A stretch of DNA of 31,449 bases from a virus, in IMG/VR virus record IMGVR_UViG_3300006736_000050, positions 1-31,449 of that record. One strand, given 5' to 3'. Made by a program: the position numbers and the translations under genes. Under the pieces are notes generated by a model. The model made no database searches and was not told the DNA's origin. It saw nothing but the letters and a program-made list of their open reading frames with translations. Below, piece after piece: positions 6,687-15,989 of this stretch (its first letter is position 1; every line of letters starts with the position of its first letter).

Positions 6687-9308
6687 ATGGCTGACAATAC
6701 CACAGAATTTGACCGCCAATTAGAGATTTTAAATCAAATTGCGGATAAGAAAAGAGAGATTAGAGATCTTGACAACGACGAAAGCCGACGTGTTGGCGAG
6801 CTGGCAGCCTTGGTGGAGCAGAAGAAGGATCGGCTGCAAGAGCTTTTGGGAGCAAAACGAATTGAGTATGACCTCATGGAGCGCGAGGGTCAACTAGAGA
6901 CAGCTTCAGCAAAAAACATTGACAAACAAATACAACAGATTGAGTATGTACTGAATAACCAAGAAAAAATTTCTGACACTCTTCGGAAAAGGGTGGATCA
7001 CATGCAGTCTCAGAACCAATCTTGGGAAAGACAGGGTCAGATAATAGAAAATAACACCGAGAAAGTGCAGCGATTCATGCACACAACAGGGGCTTCCAGC
7101 AAAGTTTATGAAGATGCGGCTCAACAAATTTTAGGTAGTTCAGATCAAGCTGTGCAAAGCATGATAAAGGGCTTCGAGGAAGGGTCGTCAAAAATGGAAG
7201 GAATGAACCCACATGCGGCCGCATTATTGGGCGATATGGGTGACATGGTCAAAAATGCTGTTAAGAGCATGGGTAGTTCGTTGTCATCAGTCGTTGCCCA
7301 GGCCGGCGTCGATATAAAAAATCAGATCACCAGCATTGATACTGATTATAGGGCGATTGTAAAGAAGACTGGCTTTCATTCTGAAGATATGATGCAAATA
7401 TTTATCAATAATATGACCGGCCGCGCCGACGCCGTGGGGGAAATGGTTGATAATATGGGCAACAAGATAGAGATGCTAGGGGATATCGCGATTGACTCTA
7501 AGGATTCTCAAGCCGCCATCGAAGGCATGCGCTCCGGGGCAAACGTTTTTCATGAGACTCTGCGAGATGGTCAAACCGGATTCGCTAACTATATGACAAA
7601 TTTTGTTGCTGGATTTAAGAAGTTTGGAGTTACGGTGCAAAACTCTACGAAAGCAGTTAATATGGCAAACAAAGCGCTTGGAATGAGCCCCGTTCAGTCA
7701 ATTGAGTTTATGAAAAGAATCAAGGCTGTTGGATCGTCCATAGGCCAGGACATTAATCAAACGTTTTCAGATATGACTACCATGGCGCCTCAGTTGACGA
7801 TGTTCGGCGACAAGGTTGTTGATGTGTTTGGTAAGATTGCCGCCCAGGCTCGAGCCGCAGGCATGGAAACCACCACGCTGTTGAAAACTGCAATGAAATT
7901 TGATACTTTTGAGGGCGCTGCCAAAGCAGCAGGTCAATTAAATGCTGTATTGGGTCGTACGGCTGTTGATGTCATGGAGTTGGTGCATGCCGATCCGGAT
8001 AAAAAGATTGATATAATCCGAGAGGCTGTCATAGGCACAGTAGGTAGTTTTGAAGATCTAGATCGTCGCACCAAGCAGGTTATTGCGGGGATTGTGACTG
8101 GCGGCGATGTCATGCAGGCGGCACAAATTTTTGGAAATCAAGATCAGTTTGATGCATATGCAGAAGGGCTGGATGCGACTGCTGAGTCTACCAAGTCGCT
8201 CGCAGCGCAAGCGCAAGAAGCTGCCAACATTGGTGAAATCACAAAAGCCGTTGCTTCAAATATGAGTGGAGCGCTTAAAATCCTTACTGCTGGAAAACGC
8301 AAGTTTACACAGGGAATGTATATTGCAAGTGCCGGCGTCACGGGCCTAGCTCACCGGATCGGCGACGGCATCGCCTATGCTGGCCAAAAACTTGGTGAGT
8401 TTCAAGAGAACCTCTCCAGCGGCATAGCCGGCGCCGCAGGCCGACCGGCCCCTCCAAAGATTGAGGGCGCCGAAGCTGCAGCACTCGGCCTTGATCAATT
8501 CCAGGGGGCGGCACTGTCCAGACACCAGAAGCAATATCTGCAAAGCCTCGAGGGCGCCTCCGCCTCTGCAGAGAATTTTGGTAAAAATATGGCTGGCGCC
8601 TTTGCAGAACCATCAGATGCAATGAAAGGCTTTAATATTGAAGCTGCAGCGCTCGAAGGCGCATTTGAAGGCATGAGCACCCTAGGAGAAGGAACGGTAG
8701 AGGAAAGACTTAAGGCCCTTCCTGCCGCCGTCGAGGAGTTTTCCAAGTCTTTGGCCGGCAAGGATGAAGGCTTATTGAGGTTTAGCTCAGGCTTGCTTCA
8801 AACGGCAACTTCGGCCGCGGCACTTAAAACTAGCTTGGAATCTGTAGGCGGTACTAATATTTTTGGCGCTTATAATGAAGAATTAAATACGTTTTCTTCT
8901 GCGTTGGATATAATGAAACCAAAAGGAGAGTTGGCTTCTTTTCTTGGCGATCTTGATTTGAAAAAGGCTGAGTTTCGCCGGACCCAAATGGCCCACGAAG
9001 ACGCGACGTCCCCGATTAAATCGGACGCGCCGAACTTTGCTTTCACGCGCACACCAATGGGCGAGATGCAAAAGCTTGAAAATACACTTGCAAGGGCGGT
9101 GGATAGTTTCGCCAAGCCTGCAGGTCCGGACACGTCAGAACTATTGTCAAAGCTGATTGTTTTGATGTCTGACTTGAATGGCACCATGAAGAGTGTTGCT
9201 GATGCTAAGTTCGCATCCACCGAGGTACCTGAATTCAAACTGACTCTTGATGGCGACGCCTTTGGAAAGGCGGTAGCCGAAGAAATTAAGTACGGAAATA
9301 AGATATAA
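6687..9308 (+). CDS. Tail tape measure protein
   Basis: This 873-aa protein lies after the tube and chaperone-like genes and before the baseplate genes, the standard place for the tape measure (T4 gp29 is 590 aa). The first 120 residues are a strongly charged helical coiled-coil region (DKKREIRDLDNDES and following). The middle is Ala/Gly/Met-rich helix, and the C-terminal third has many GCC/GGC codons and Ala-rich repeats. No lysozyme or peptidase motif was recognised. It probably fills the tail tube and sets tail length. At about 0.15 nm per residue, a rule of thumb for such proteins, the tail would be roughly 130 nm. AGGGG at about 6671-6675 serves as ribosome site for the ATG at 6687. Confidence 0.85.
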   Translation: MADNTTEFDRQLEILNQIADKKREIRDLDNDESRRVGELAALVEQKKDRLQELLGAKRIEYDLMEREGQLETASAKNIDKQIQQIEYVLNNQEKISDTLRKRVDHMQSQNQSWERQGQIIENNTEKVQRFMHTTGASSKVYEDAAQQILGSSDQAVQSMIKGFEEGSSKMEGMNPHAAALLGDMGDMVKNAVKSMGSSLSSVVAQAGVDIKNQITSIDTDYRAIVKKTGFHSEDMMQIFINNMTGRADAVGEMVDNMGNKIEMLGDIAIDSKDSQAAIEGMRSGANVFHETLRDGQTGFANYMTNFVAGFKKFGVTVQNSTKAVNMANKALGMSPVQSIEFMKRIKAVGSSIGQDINQTFSDMTTMAPQLTMFGDKVVDVFGKIAAQARAAGMETTTLLKTAMKFDTFEGAAKAAGQLNAVLGRTAVDVMELVHADPDKKIDIIREAVIGTVGSFEDLDRRTKQVIAGIVTGGDVMQAAQIFGNQDQFDAYAEGLDATAESTKSLAAQAQEAANIGEITKAVASNMSGALKILTAGKRKFTQGMYIASAGVTGLAHRIGDGIAYAGQKLGEFQENLSSGIAGAAGRPAPPKIEGAEAAALGLDQFQGAALSRHQKQYLQSLEGASASAENFGKNMAGAFAEPSDAMKGFNIEAAALEGAFEGMSTLGEGTVEERLKALPAAVEEFSKSLAGKDEGLLRFSSGLLQTATSAAALKTSLESVGGTNIFGAYNEELNTFSSALDIMKPKGELASFLGDLDLKKAEFRRTQMAHEDATSPIKSDAPNFAFTRTPMGEMQKLENTLARAVDSFAKPAGPDTSELLSKLIVLMSDLNGTMKSVADAKFASTEVPEFKLTLDGDAFGKAVAEEIKYGNKI

Positions 9309-9312
9309 TATT

Positions 9313-10179
9313 ATGCCATTTAAAATTCCAGAAGAAATTGGTCTCTTAGGAGAAAGTAAGCTAGGGAATGTCAAGTTTAAAGGAGCTAACGAGCCCCTTG
9401 ACTCTTCAAGGGAGGCAGAACAAGGGTCTGTTATAGAGTTTATTCCTATACATTATAAAAATACTCCTGTTATTTCTTTTATTGCTTTTTTGGGTGATAT
9501 AAAAGATGATATTAAACAAACGTTTCAGCCGGAGCAGCCATTTGGACGAACAGATCCAATTCAAATTTGGAAAGCTTCTTCTCGCGTGATTACATTAAAT
9601 TTTAAGATCCCCTCTTCTGATGAAGAAATGGCGTTGCGCAATATAAATAATTTATCATGGCTAATGGCTTCAAGCTACCCTACATACGAGAAATCACAAT
9701 GTGCTACTTCAATTGTCGCTACGCCGCTATATCGTGTCAAGTTTGCAAACATAATTGCAAATACCAACAACAGAAATGGCATTTTGTGTGCTATCCCGGG
9801 ATTTAGTGTTTCACACGAGTTAAAAAACGGTGCCATTCATGTTCACTCGGCGGCGATGAAAAGCCTTGCTGAGGAGGCGGGATTCCCAACACAAGCAAAA
9901 GAGATAATTGTTGCAAGGACAATTAGTGTAAGTTGTACGCTGAACGTTTTACACGAGCACTCGCTTGGCTGGGATGTTACTACTGGCGAATGGCGCGGCG
10001 GCGGAAAGTCAGGATATCCATATGGTTTTGGCTTGGTTAAAGATGCCGGCGACCCCCAGTCGAAAGGTTCAGGAGGGACAGCCCATTCATCTGATACTGG
10101 CGCAGCCACTGCCGGTAATAGTACCAGCACCGATTCGCGCGAAAGTGCAGCTGCAGCTGAAAAAAACCTAGGGGGCTAG
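9313..10179 (+). CDS. Baseplate tube initiator/cap-like protein (gp48/gp54-like)
   Basis: This 288-aa protein begins four bases after the tape measure stop, with only a distant GGAA as ribosome site, so it may be translated by coupling. In T4 the tape measure gene is followed by genes 48 and 54, the tube cap and tube initiator on the baseplate. The beta-rich core here (VIEFIPIHYKNTPVISFIAFL, FGRTDPIQIWKASSRVITLN) fits a tube-like fold. Residues about 240-288 are a low-complexity Gly/Ser/Thr/Ala tail. The assignment rests on order and a general tube-like look rather than diagnostic residues; another baseplate or tail-completion protein is possible. Confidence 0.55.
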   Translation: MPFKIPEEIGLLGESKLGNVKFKGANEPLDSSREAEQGSVIEFIPIHYKNTPVISFIAFLGDIKDDIKQTFQPEQPFGRTDPIQIWKASSRVITLNFKIPSSDEEMALRNINNLSWLMASSYPTYEKSQCATSIVATPLYRVKFANIIANTNNRNGILCAIPGFSVSHELKNGAIHVHSAAMKSLAEEAGFPTQAKEIIVARTISVSCTLNVLHEHSLGWDVTTGEWRGGGKSGYPYGFGLVKDAGDPQSKGSGGTAHSSDTGAATAGNSTSTDSRESAAAAEKNLGG

Positions 10180-10200
10180 GCTTAACAAGGAAATAAAGTT

Positions 10201-10533
10201 ATGCGTTATGTGAAAAATAAAATATTTGAAAATACTGAAGAATCTTATCGCCGTTACTTAAAAAAGCGGGGTATTAAGAAGATTATTCAACACGCCACAA
10301 CAAAGTTTAGGCACCCTGAATTAAAAGATCTAGAGAATTTTGATAGAATCAATTATATATGGAAAACTGGTGATAGGTATTATAAGCTAGCTGATCAGTA
10401 TTACGGCGATTCAACAAAATGGTGGGTTATTGCACTCTATAATCAAAAACCCACCGATTGTCACGTTTTAGCAGGAGACATAGTGTACGTACCTCATCCG
10501 CTCGAAAGTGTTTTATATTATTTGGGATATTAA
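10201..10533 (+). CDS. Baseplate wedge protein with LysM-like fold, T4 gp53-like
   Basis: This 110-aa protein contains the signature GDRYYKLADQYYGDSTKWWVIALYN, here split as GDRYYKLADQYYGD and TKWWVIALYN, which is shared by gp53-type baseplate proteins and LysM-like modules. It ends with a GDIVYVPHPL strand typical of LysM (where 'G..L.IP' closes the fold). T4 gp53 links wedge subunits around the hub. The gene is preceded by AAGGA and lies among baseplate genes, supporting the structural role over a cell-wall enzyme. Confidence is good. Confidence 0.78.
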   Translation: MRYVKNKIFENTEESYRRYLKKRGIKKIIQHATTKFRHPELKDLENFDRINYIWKTGDRYYKLADQYYGDSTKWWVIALYNQKPTDCHVLAGDIVYVPHPLESVLYYLGY

Positions 10534-10550
10534 GCCTGAGGAGAATGTGA

Positions 10551-13364
10551 ATGCCTAACGATCAAAATGATAATACTGGCGCCGCCGAGACGTCAGACGA
10601 GGCGCCTCGCTTAGACGTTGAGGGTGGCCGCGGCGAAGGATCTAAGGTGGCGCGCCAACAGGCCGCCGCGGCCACAACCAAGCGCAACACTGAAAGAAAC
10701 TTTCAAAACCTCCAACAGTGTCTTCTCTGTGAGAACTTAGAGATGGCTAAAAATTATCACAGACAAAACGATAATCTTTTTAAATATCAAACATTTAGAC
10801 AAATTGATGGAGAAAGCCATAATATCGTTAGTTCTCTCCGTGGTTTAACGCAAGTGGGGGGTAACCGCTCTCCGCTGGAAGAATTTTTAAACATAAGAAC
10901 AGCTGTTTTATCGATGTTGCAGCCAAAAATAAGAATATATAAAGTTGAATATCTATCAGTCCATGGAGGGGGCGCGCCCTCTCGGGGTATACCTACCGCA
11001 CTGCGCATCCCAATTTATAAAGAAATACAGTTTTCTGATAATTTTGGTGAAGAAGTAGCTCCTTCTGCTGTAGAATATATGAAGTATGAAACGCAGCGGC
11101 CAAATTGGCGAAATGTTGGACTAAAACACTTTACTTTTAATCAGATCGGTCGTTCGTTTGGTGCTATCGAGCACAATATTCGATGCCAAATACAGATACA
11201 CGCTAAAGGCATAAAGGATCTTTTTGCCGCAGCAAAACCGGGAGGAAATCCGAAGGTTGATCCGCGTTATGTAGATTTATTATTATTTCCTGGGAAAGCA
11301 AACCTAGAAAGTGGAGGTACAACCGTATCTAATCCCAAGCACTATGAAATCAAAGCTTTTATTGGCTATAGCAAGCCATCTTCGTCGATGATTAAAAATA
11401 TTGCACTTTCAGGATCTGAAATGAAGTTTTTAAAAGAAATTGAAAGATTTAACTTTATGGTTACCTTGTCCTTGCATAATTATGATTTTAATATTGCTGA
11501 CACTGGTGAGACAGTCATGACCGTTGATTATTGGGGAAGAATAGGTACGGCAACAGATGTTGGAACAAATGTGTTTGATAGTTCGATAGTTGTAAAGGAG
11601 GGTAGTGGCACTAAAATTGTTGCAAAACACCAACCCAGTTTATCATACGCTAGCGTATCGAGCTTGAAAATGTTGCTTGGTAAAATTATAAAGACAAAGA
11701 AAAACCCATCTCTAGCTAAAATGCCAATGGAAGACCTTGGGCGGCTCTTACTAGAGGACAAACTATTTCGAGATTTATATAAAAAAGGTTTCGGTAAAAC
11801 TATAAAAGTTCCTTTTGGAGATAGCGATGTTGCTAATGTTCTTGATATAATACTGGCAAAAGACGGCTCGAAGACTCTTAATGCCCTTCTTAAACGAGCT
11901 GGAGCGGGACTTAAAAATGAAGTTTATAAGTCTTTTATGCTGCAGTTGCTGGATGGCAGCAATACTGAGGAGGAGGATGATACGCGCTTATTTGCTATTA
12001 GTGTAAATAAGGAAAATCTTGATGGGGCTTTGGGAATAATGAATTCTGGCGTTGCGGTGGAAAAAGATAGCTCCAAAGCGGCCAAGAAGGCAAGGCATGA
12101 AGAAATAAAAAGAGAGACCTCCAACGCAATTGGCCTAGCATCACAAACCGTTCGTATTGGTCGACCCAGAGATATATCAGGCATCAAACAGTCTGTCGAC
12201 GCTATTGAGGGCCAAGCGCAGGAAAATGTTAGTAATTCCGGCTCAGAGTCAGACGCACAGCAAGGCATACAGGCCCTAGGTCCCGCGGCGAAAGCGTCCT
12301 TGATTACTGGTAAAACTAAAGGTGATCGGTATGAGTTTTATTTTTTGTATGTTGGTGATATTATTGAGTTAGCTGCTAAAAATTGTGGCGTGTATGCCGT
12401 TTTGTCTGATAAAGATTCTGTTTATAGCTCGCAGGGTTATAACCGCAGGGAACATGGTATTAACTATGGATTGACAAAATACAGGCTTTTGTTGGGCCCA
12501 CTAGAATATGTTGGTGTCGACGGGAGAATACGAAGTATTAATATCGCAGAATTTCCTATTTCATTTGATTTATTTCGAGCATGGTTTCTGGAAAAGATTG
12601 TCCGGGAAGACAGGACGAAGATGACTTTTAAGCTATTTTTGGGGTCTTTAATAAATAATTTGGTTATGCCTGCGCTGGGGGCTCAATGTACGACGCCCAT
12701 AAAGCTTGAAAAAGTTGAATTTCAAAATTTATTTTTGACCCTGCAAGGAAAAACTATTGACAGTGGGACGTCCGACACCCCTCCGTTGACAGTTGAGTCA
12801 CTTCCGTTAAAAAGTACAATTGATATTAAAAGTTCAGATTTTCTAGCATATGCTAGAAATATACAGATGCCTTCACCATTTGGCTCGTTGATTAAAAATA
12901 GTTATGACTATCAGTTAGTACAAACTTCGGGATTTAAAAGCCTCGCCATGCGAAAGGGAAGGTGTCGTGAGGACATAAAAGATGGAATATATCATTTTAA
13001 TATTGGATCAGATCGAGGGCTATTGAAAAGTTTGAAATTTACCAAAGTCAACATACCAGATCTTCAGGAAAAAATGTCACAAGACGCACTAGCCGCCGGC
13101 GGAGATCAGGTTAGGCAAATGGGCGCGTTTACGTTTAATTGTGATTTAGAGTTGGTTGGAAATACATTATTTCTACCAGGGATGATGTTTTACGTAAATC
13201 CAACTTTTGCCGGCCTACCTCAAGCGTCAGAGGTCCGCGAGGTTCTTAGGCTCGGGGGCTATTATTTAGTCATGGAAACAAAATTAAAAATCACGCCCGG
13301 GCGTTTTACAACAACTGTTGCTGGTGTTTGGGTTGGCATGGGGGGGGATAAAAAGAGTGCCTGA
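10551..13364 (+). CDS. Large baseplate hub-like structural protein
   Basis: This 937-aa protein is preceded by GAGGAG. The N-terminal 45 residues are low-complexity and acidic. Residues about 90-300 form a beta-rich domain, and about 400-560 are helical and charged. The C-terminal 100 residues look like the last barrel of gpD/gp27-type hub proteins: an HFNIGSDRGLLKSLKFTKVN segment, CDLELVGNTLFLPGMMFYV, then YYLVMETKLKITPGRFTTTV. In that family the closing 'G.Y.V...H.ITPGRFTTTL' strand pair is characteristic. No lysozyme motif was seen. Position after gp53 and before an unknown structural gene supports a baseplate hub. The central region is unassigned. A run of eight G at 13340-13347 lies near the stop and probably acts as ribosome site for the next gene. 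Confidence 0.6.
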   Translation: MPNDQNDNTGAAETSDEAPRLDVEGGRGEGSKVARQQAAAATTKRNTERNFQNLQQCLLCENLEMAKNYHRQNDNLFKYQTFRQIDGESHNIVSSLRGLTQVGGNRSPLEEFLNIRTAVLSMLQPKIRIYKVEYLSVHGGGAPSRGIPTALRIPIYKEIQFSDNFGEEVAPSAVEYMKYETQRPNWRNVGLKHFTFNQIGRSFGAIEHNIRCQIQIHAKGIKDLFAAAKPGGNPKVDPRYVDLLLFPGKANLESGGTTVSNPKHYEIKAFIGYSKPSSSMIKNIALSGSEMKFLKEIERFNFMVTLSLHNYDFNIADTGETVMTVDYWGRIGTATDVGTNVFDSSIVVKEGSGTKIVAKHQPSLSYASVSSLKMLLGKIIKTKKNPSLAKMPMEDLGRLLLEDKLFRDLYKKGFGKTIKVPFGDSDVANVLDIILAKDGSKTLNALLKRAGAGLKNEVYKSFMLQLLDGSNTEEEDDTRLFAISVNKENLDGALGIMNSGVAVEKDSSKAAKKARHEEIKRETSNAIGLASQTVRIGRPRDISGIKQSVDAIEGQAQENVSNSGSESDAQQGIQALGPAAKASLITGKTKGDRYEFYFLYVGDIIELAAKNCGVYAVLSDKDSVYSSQGYNRREHGINYGLTKYRLLLGPLEYVGVDGRIRSINIAEFPISFDLFRAWFLEKIVREDRTKMTFKLFLGSLINNLVMPALGAQCTTPIKLEKVEFQNLFLTLQGKTIDSGTSDTPPLTVESLPLKSTIDIKSSDFLAYARNIQMPSPFGSLIKNSYDYQLVQTSGFKSLAMRKGRCREDIKDGIYHFNIGSDRGLLKSLKFTKVNIPDLQEKMSQDALAAGGDQVRQMGAFTFNCDLELVGNTLFLPGMMFYVNPTFAGLPQASEVREVLRLGGYYLVMETKLKITPGRFTTTVAGVWVGMGGDKKSA

Positions 13365-14814
13365 CTTTATAAAATCAATTTATCATGCCAGGGTAAATTT
13401 AAACGACTCATATCCAAAATATAGGGATATAAAAGAGTTTGACTTGCATCGGAAGCAGCTACTATATGGTAGGATTGATCGTGATGGAGATGCAATTTAT
13501 CTTCATGACGCAAACTTGGATCAAATTTGGACCGGCGAGAAAGGAACAGAATTTGCAGCAGACTTTGTATGCGATGCTTTTGAGTGGTTAAAAAATCATA
13601 TTCAAAAAGTCGCCCGCGGAGCCGGCTTAGATGTTAACAGCCTATACACGCCGGCGATGTTCCGCGCGCACAAAGCCTGGCGCGCCGGAGACCTAGAACA
13701 CAGTTATTATAGATATTTAAATAATTTATATACTGATTTTGTGCAAAATTATTTAGAAGTTAATCGTCGCTATGAAGAGGTTACTGATTTTAATAGTTTT
13801 TTAATGAGCTTTTCCAAATACATGGCCAACATTGCTTATTACTTTCCTTTAACAAAAACAGGATATATTTTGTCTTACCACTGCTCTCCGTACGTGAGTG
13901 GTTTGATGGTAGAGATTGCTAAGCAAAAGCATGGAATGAAAAATAGTAAAAAAATCATACAATACACCACTGATTCAAATTTTCTTTTTATCAAAAAAGC
14001 TGCTAAAAAATTTGGATTTATGATGGACAAAAATGCTCCATGGCGCCTAGTGTTTAATGTGGCCTCCGGTGGCTCCCGAGACAAATATGAGTTGGGATTA
14101 GCTAAGGGTGGCTTACCAACCTTAAAAAACCCGTCTGGTGTAAAGGTACCAACGGGCGAGCAGGAAAAGAGCGGAGCAGCATATTTTATGAATAAATATG
14201 GTGTTGGCTTTGAAAAGGGTGGTGGACATGTTTTTGATGCATATTATGTAAAAGCGCATTTGGCCGAGATAGAGAACCTAAGAGATTACCTATTTTTGTT
14301 TTATGGTGCGTTTTATGAACAATTTGGCTCATACACAAAACTTAAGCTTGATACCTCATCCAAGCAATCGATGTGCGAAAATGCAAAGTTGAGGATTGAG
14401 TACCTTAAAAGAAAGGCGCTTCCCGGAATGGCCACACAAGCCGGCGCCTTGACAACGGGTACTCCTGCCTACATACCCAAGGCCTTCAATGATATATACT
14501 CAGATAGATTTTGGCTTAATTATATTTTGAAGTTTAGATTATTGGAAACTGCGTCTCCACACGATAATATGAGATACAAGTTTTTTCAAAAAGAAATGCT
14601 GGATATTTATAAAACGTACGAGAATGGCGCGCGCGCCGCCCTTAATTATATTAATGACTTGACTAAGGGCTTCCTCGCGACTAAGTTTATTCAAGAGGGG
14701 CAATACTGGTATGGTCAGCCTCAAACAATAAATGAAGCGAGGAAGAAGTTGGCACTAGAGAACGTTGGAAGCGACAAGTATGAGCTTACCGGTGTTTTGA
14801 ATGATCCAAAATAG
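13357..14814 (+). CDS. Unrecognised 485-aa protein, probably virion structural
   Basis: The start is placed at GTG 13357, which has a G-rich ribosome site upstream and overlaps the hub gene's end by 8 bases; the frame is open further up to 13318. The protein is rich in Tyr, Phe, Lys and Leu and appears mostly helical. It has no signal peptide, no clear membrane segment and no catalytic motif that I recognise. Notable stretches are FDLHRKQLLYGRIDRDGDAI, SFSKYMANIAYYFPLTKTGY and a C-terminal TKFIQEGQYWYGQP. It is the last gene of the baseplate block and is tightly coupled to the hub gene, so a baseplate or tail role is most likely. It could also be an ejected or assembly protein. Function is unknown. 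Confidence 0.6.
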   Translation: MPDFIKSIYHARVNLNDSYPKYRDIKEFDLHRKQLLYGRIDRDGDAIYLHDANLDQIWTGEKGTEFAADFVCDAFEWLKNHIQKVARGAGLDVNSLYTPAMFRAHKAWRAGDLEHSYYRYLNNLYTDFVQNYLEVNRRYEEVTDFNSFLMSFSKYMANIAYYFPLTKTGYILSYHCSPYVSGLMVEIAKQKHGMKNSKKIIQYTTDSNFLFIKKAAKKFGFMMDKNAPWRLVFNVASGGSRDKYELGLAKGGLPTLKNPSGVKVPTGEQEKSGAAYFMNKYGVGFEKGGGHVFDAYYVKAHLAEIENLRDYLFLFYGAFYEQFGSYTKLKLDTSSKQSMCENAKLRIEYLKRKALPGMATQAGALTTGTPAYIPKAFNDIYSDRFWLNYILKFRLLETASPHDNMRYKFFQKEMLDIYKTYENGARAALNYINDLTKGFLATKFIQEGQYWYGQPQTINEARKKLALENVGSDKYELTGVLNDPK

Positions 14815-14816
14815 TC

Positions 14817-15989
14817 ATGTATTTTCAAATTCTTGACAACAAAAAAGAATGTTATGCAATTTACTGCGATAGCGAGCTTTATTACTATCCAAACAGTTTA
14901 GAGTTGACAAAAACGTGGGGCTGGGCTAGCCACGTGCCTGACGTCGCCGACTGTGCAGAAATGTGGTCAAATGGCGCTACATTGAAGCAGGCATGCCCAG
15001 AACACCTCAAAGAGGATCTCGAGCACATACAAGAAAAAGGCATGGCATTTCTGAAGGCTTTTTCGAGCGCAAAGATTTGTTTAGAAGATGTATGCTTTTA
15101 TGATTTGGTGCCTAAAAAGTATTTGTTAGACTACTGTGATATTAAAAATAAAATATCAGAATACGTCTTCGAACATTACAAAAAACCTGCGAATTATGAG
15201 TTTCAGATTGCTTTGGCCAAGCTTCTTAATAAAATTTCTTCGAGAAATATTAGTATTTCTGATAAACCCATTAAGGGACTTACAATTCCAGAAAGAAAAA
15301 AGAGGCAACAGGCAAAATATCTTAACAGAATAGTCTATAATCAATGGGGCAGTAAAACAGGCAGATTAACAACCAAGCCAAATAGTTTTCCTATCTTAAC
15401 GTTGCCAAAATCTCTCCGAAGCATGGTTGTTCCGAATAATGATTTATTTGTAGAACTTGATTATAACTCCGCAGAGGCTAGAGTGGTTTTGGCCCTCTCT
15501 GGCCAGCCACAGCCAAAAACGGATATACACGAGCATGTTCGGAGTGAAGTATACAACAACAAATACACGCGCGATGAAACGAAACAAAAGGTTTTTGCAT
15601 GGCTTTATAATTCGAAAGCTCAAAATAAGAAACTCTCATCATATATTGATAAAGAAAATCTCTTAAAAAAATACTATTCAGATGGTATTGTAAGCTCACC
15701 ATTTAACAGACAAATGAAGGTGGAAAACGAAAAGGCTTTAAATTATTTAATACAAAGCACTGCTAGCGATATGTTCTTGCGACAAGCAATCAAGATTGAT
15801 AAGCTACTGGAAGGAACAAAATCTGAGATTGCGTTTTGCGTACATGATAGTTTGGTTTTGGACATGTCTAAAGAAGACAAGAGTCTTTTGGAGGAAATAA
15901 TAAAGATTTTTAAAGAAACTGATTTAGGCGAGTTTAGAGTTAATGCTTCTATTGGTAAAAGCTTTGGCAGCATGAGGGAAATATTATGA
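14817..15989 (+). CDS. Minimal family A DNA polymerase (Pol I palm/fingers)
   Basis: This 390-aa protein keeps the polymerase motifs of DNA polymerase I but is far shorter than T7 gp5 (704 aa) or Pol I (928 aa). Motif A reads VELDYNSAEARV (catalytic D215, R222). The O-helix motif B is R252-x3-K256-x3-F260-x3-Y264, with the usual glycines replaced. LNYLIQSTASDMF precedes motif C, CVHDSLVLD, where the normal Glu after the catalytic D344 is Ser345. A TGRLTTKP segment (from 181) matches the template-binding 'TGRLSS.PN' region. No 3'-5' or 5' exonuclease motifs are present in the first 150 residues, which are short for a thumb. The stop overlaps the next start by ATGA. Ribosome site is weak. It may act in lagging-strand, repair or specialised synthesis, since a DnaE polymerase is also encoded. 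Confidence 0.85.
   Translation: MYFQILDNKKECYAIYCDSELYYYPNSLELTKTWGWASHVPDVADCAEMWSNGATLKQACPEHLKEDLEHIQEKGMAFLKAFSSAKICLEDVCFYDLVPKKYLLDYCDIKNKISEYVFEHYKKPANYEFQIALAKLLNKISSRNISISDKPIKGLTIPERKKRQQAKYLNRIVYNQWGSKTGRLTTKPNSFPILTLPKSLRSMVVPNNDLFVELDYNSAEARVVLALSGQPQPKTDIHEHVRSEVYNNKYTRDETKQKVFAWLYNSKAQNKKLSSYIDKENLLKKYYSDGIVSSPFNRQMKVENEKALNYLIQSTASDMFLRQAIKIDKLLEGTKSEIAFCVHDSLVLDMSKEDKSLLEEIIKIFKETDLGEFRVNASIGKSFGSMREIL

Noticed and set aside
10201-10533. LysM-like protein as a peptidoglycan-binding lysis factor
   Set aside because: The WWVIALYN signature and baseplate neighbours fit gp53-type wedge proteins better.
12443-12450. Third copy of the CCGCAGGG part of the hairpin element
   Set aside because: It lies inside the hub coding sequence and no stem or conserved loop follows.
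13340-13347. Run of eight G near the hub gene's end as a programmed frameshift site into the next gene
   Set aside because: The run lies 9 bases before the GTG start of the next gene and is better explained as its ribosome binding site; a slip would be possible but nothing else supports it.
14621-14640. GC-rich GCGCGCGCGCC patch as a regulatory or transferred element
   Set aside because: It encodes an Ala-rich helix in frame; similar GCC/GGC-rich codon patches occur in several genes here and need no special explanation.
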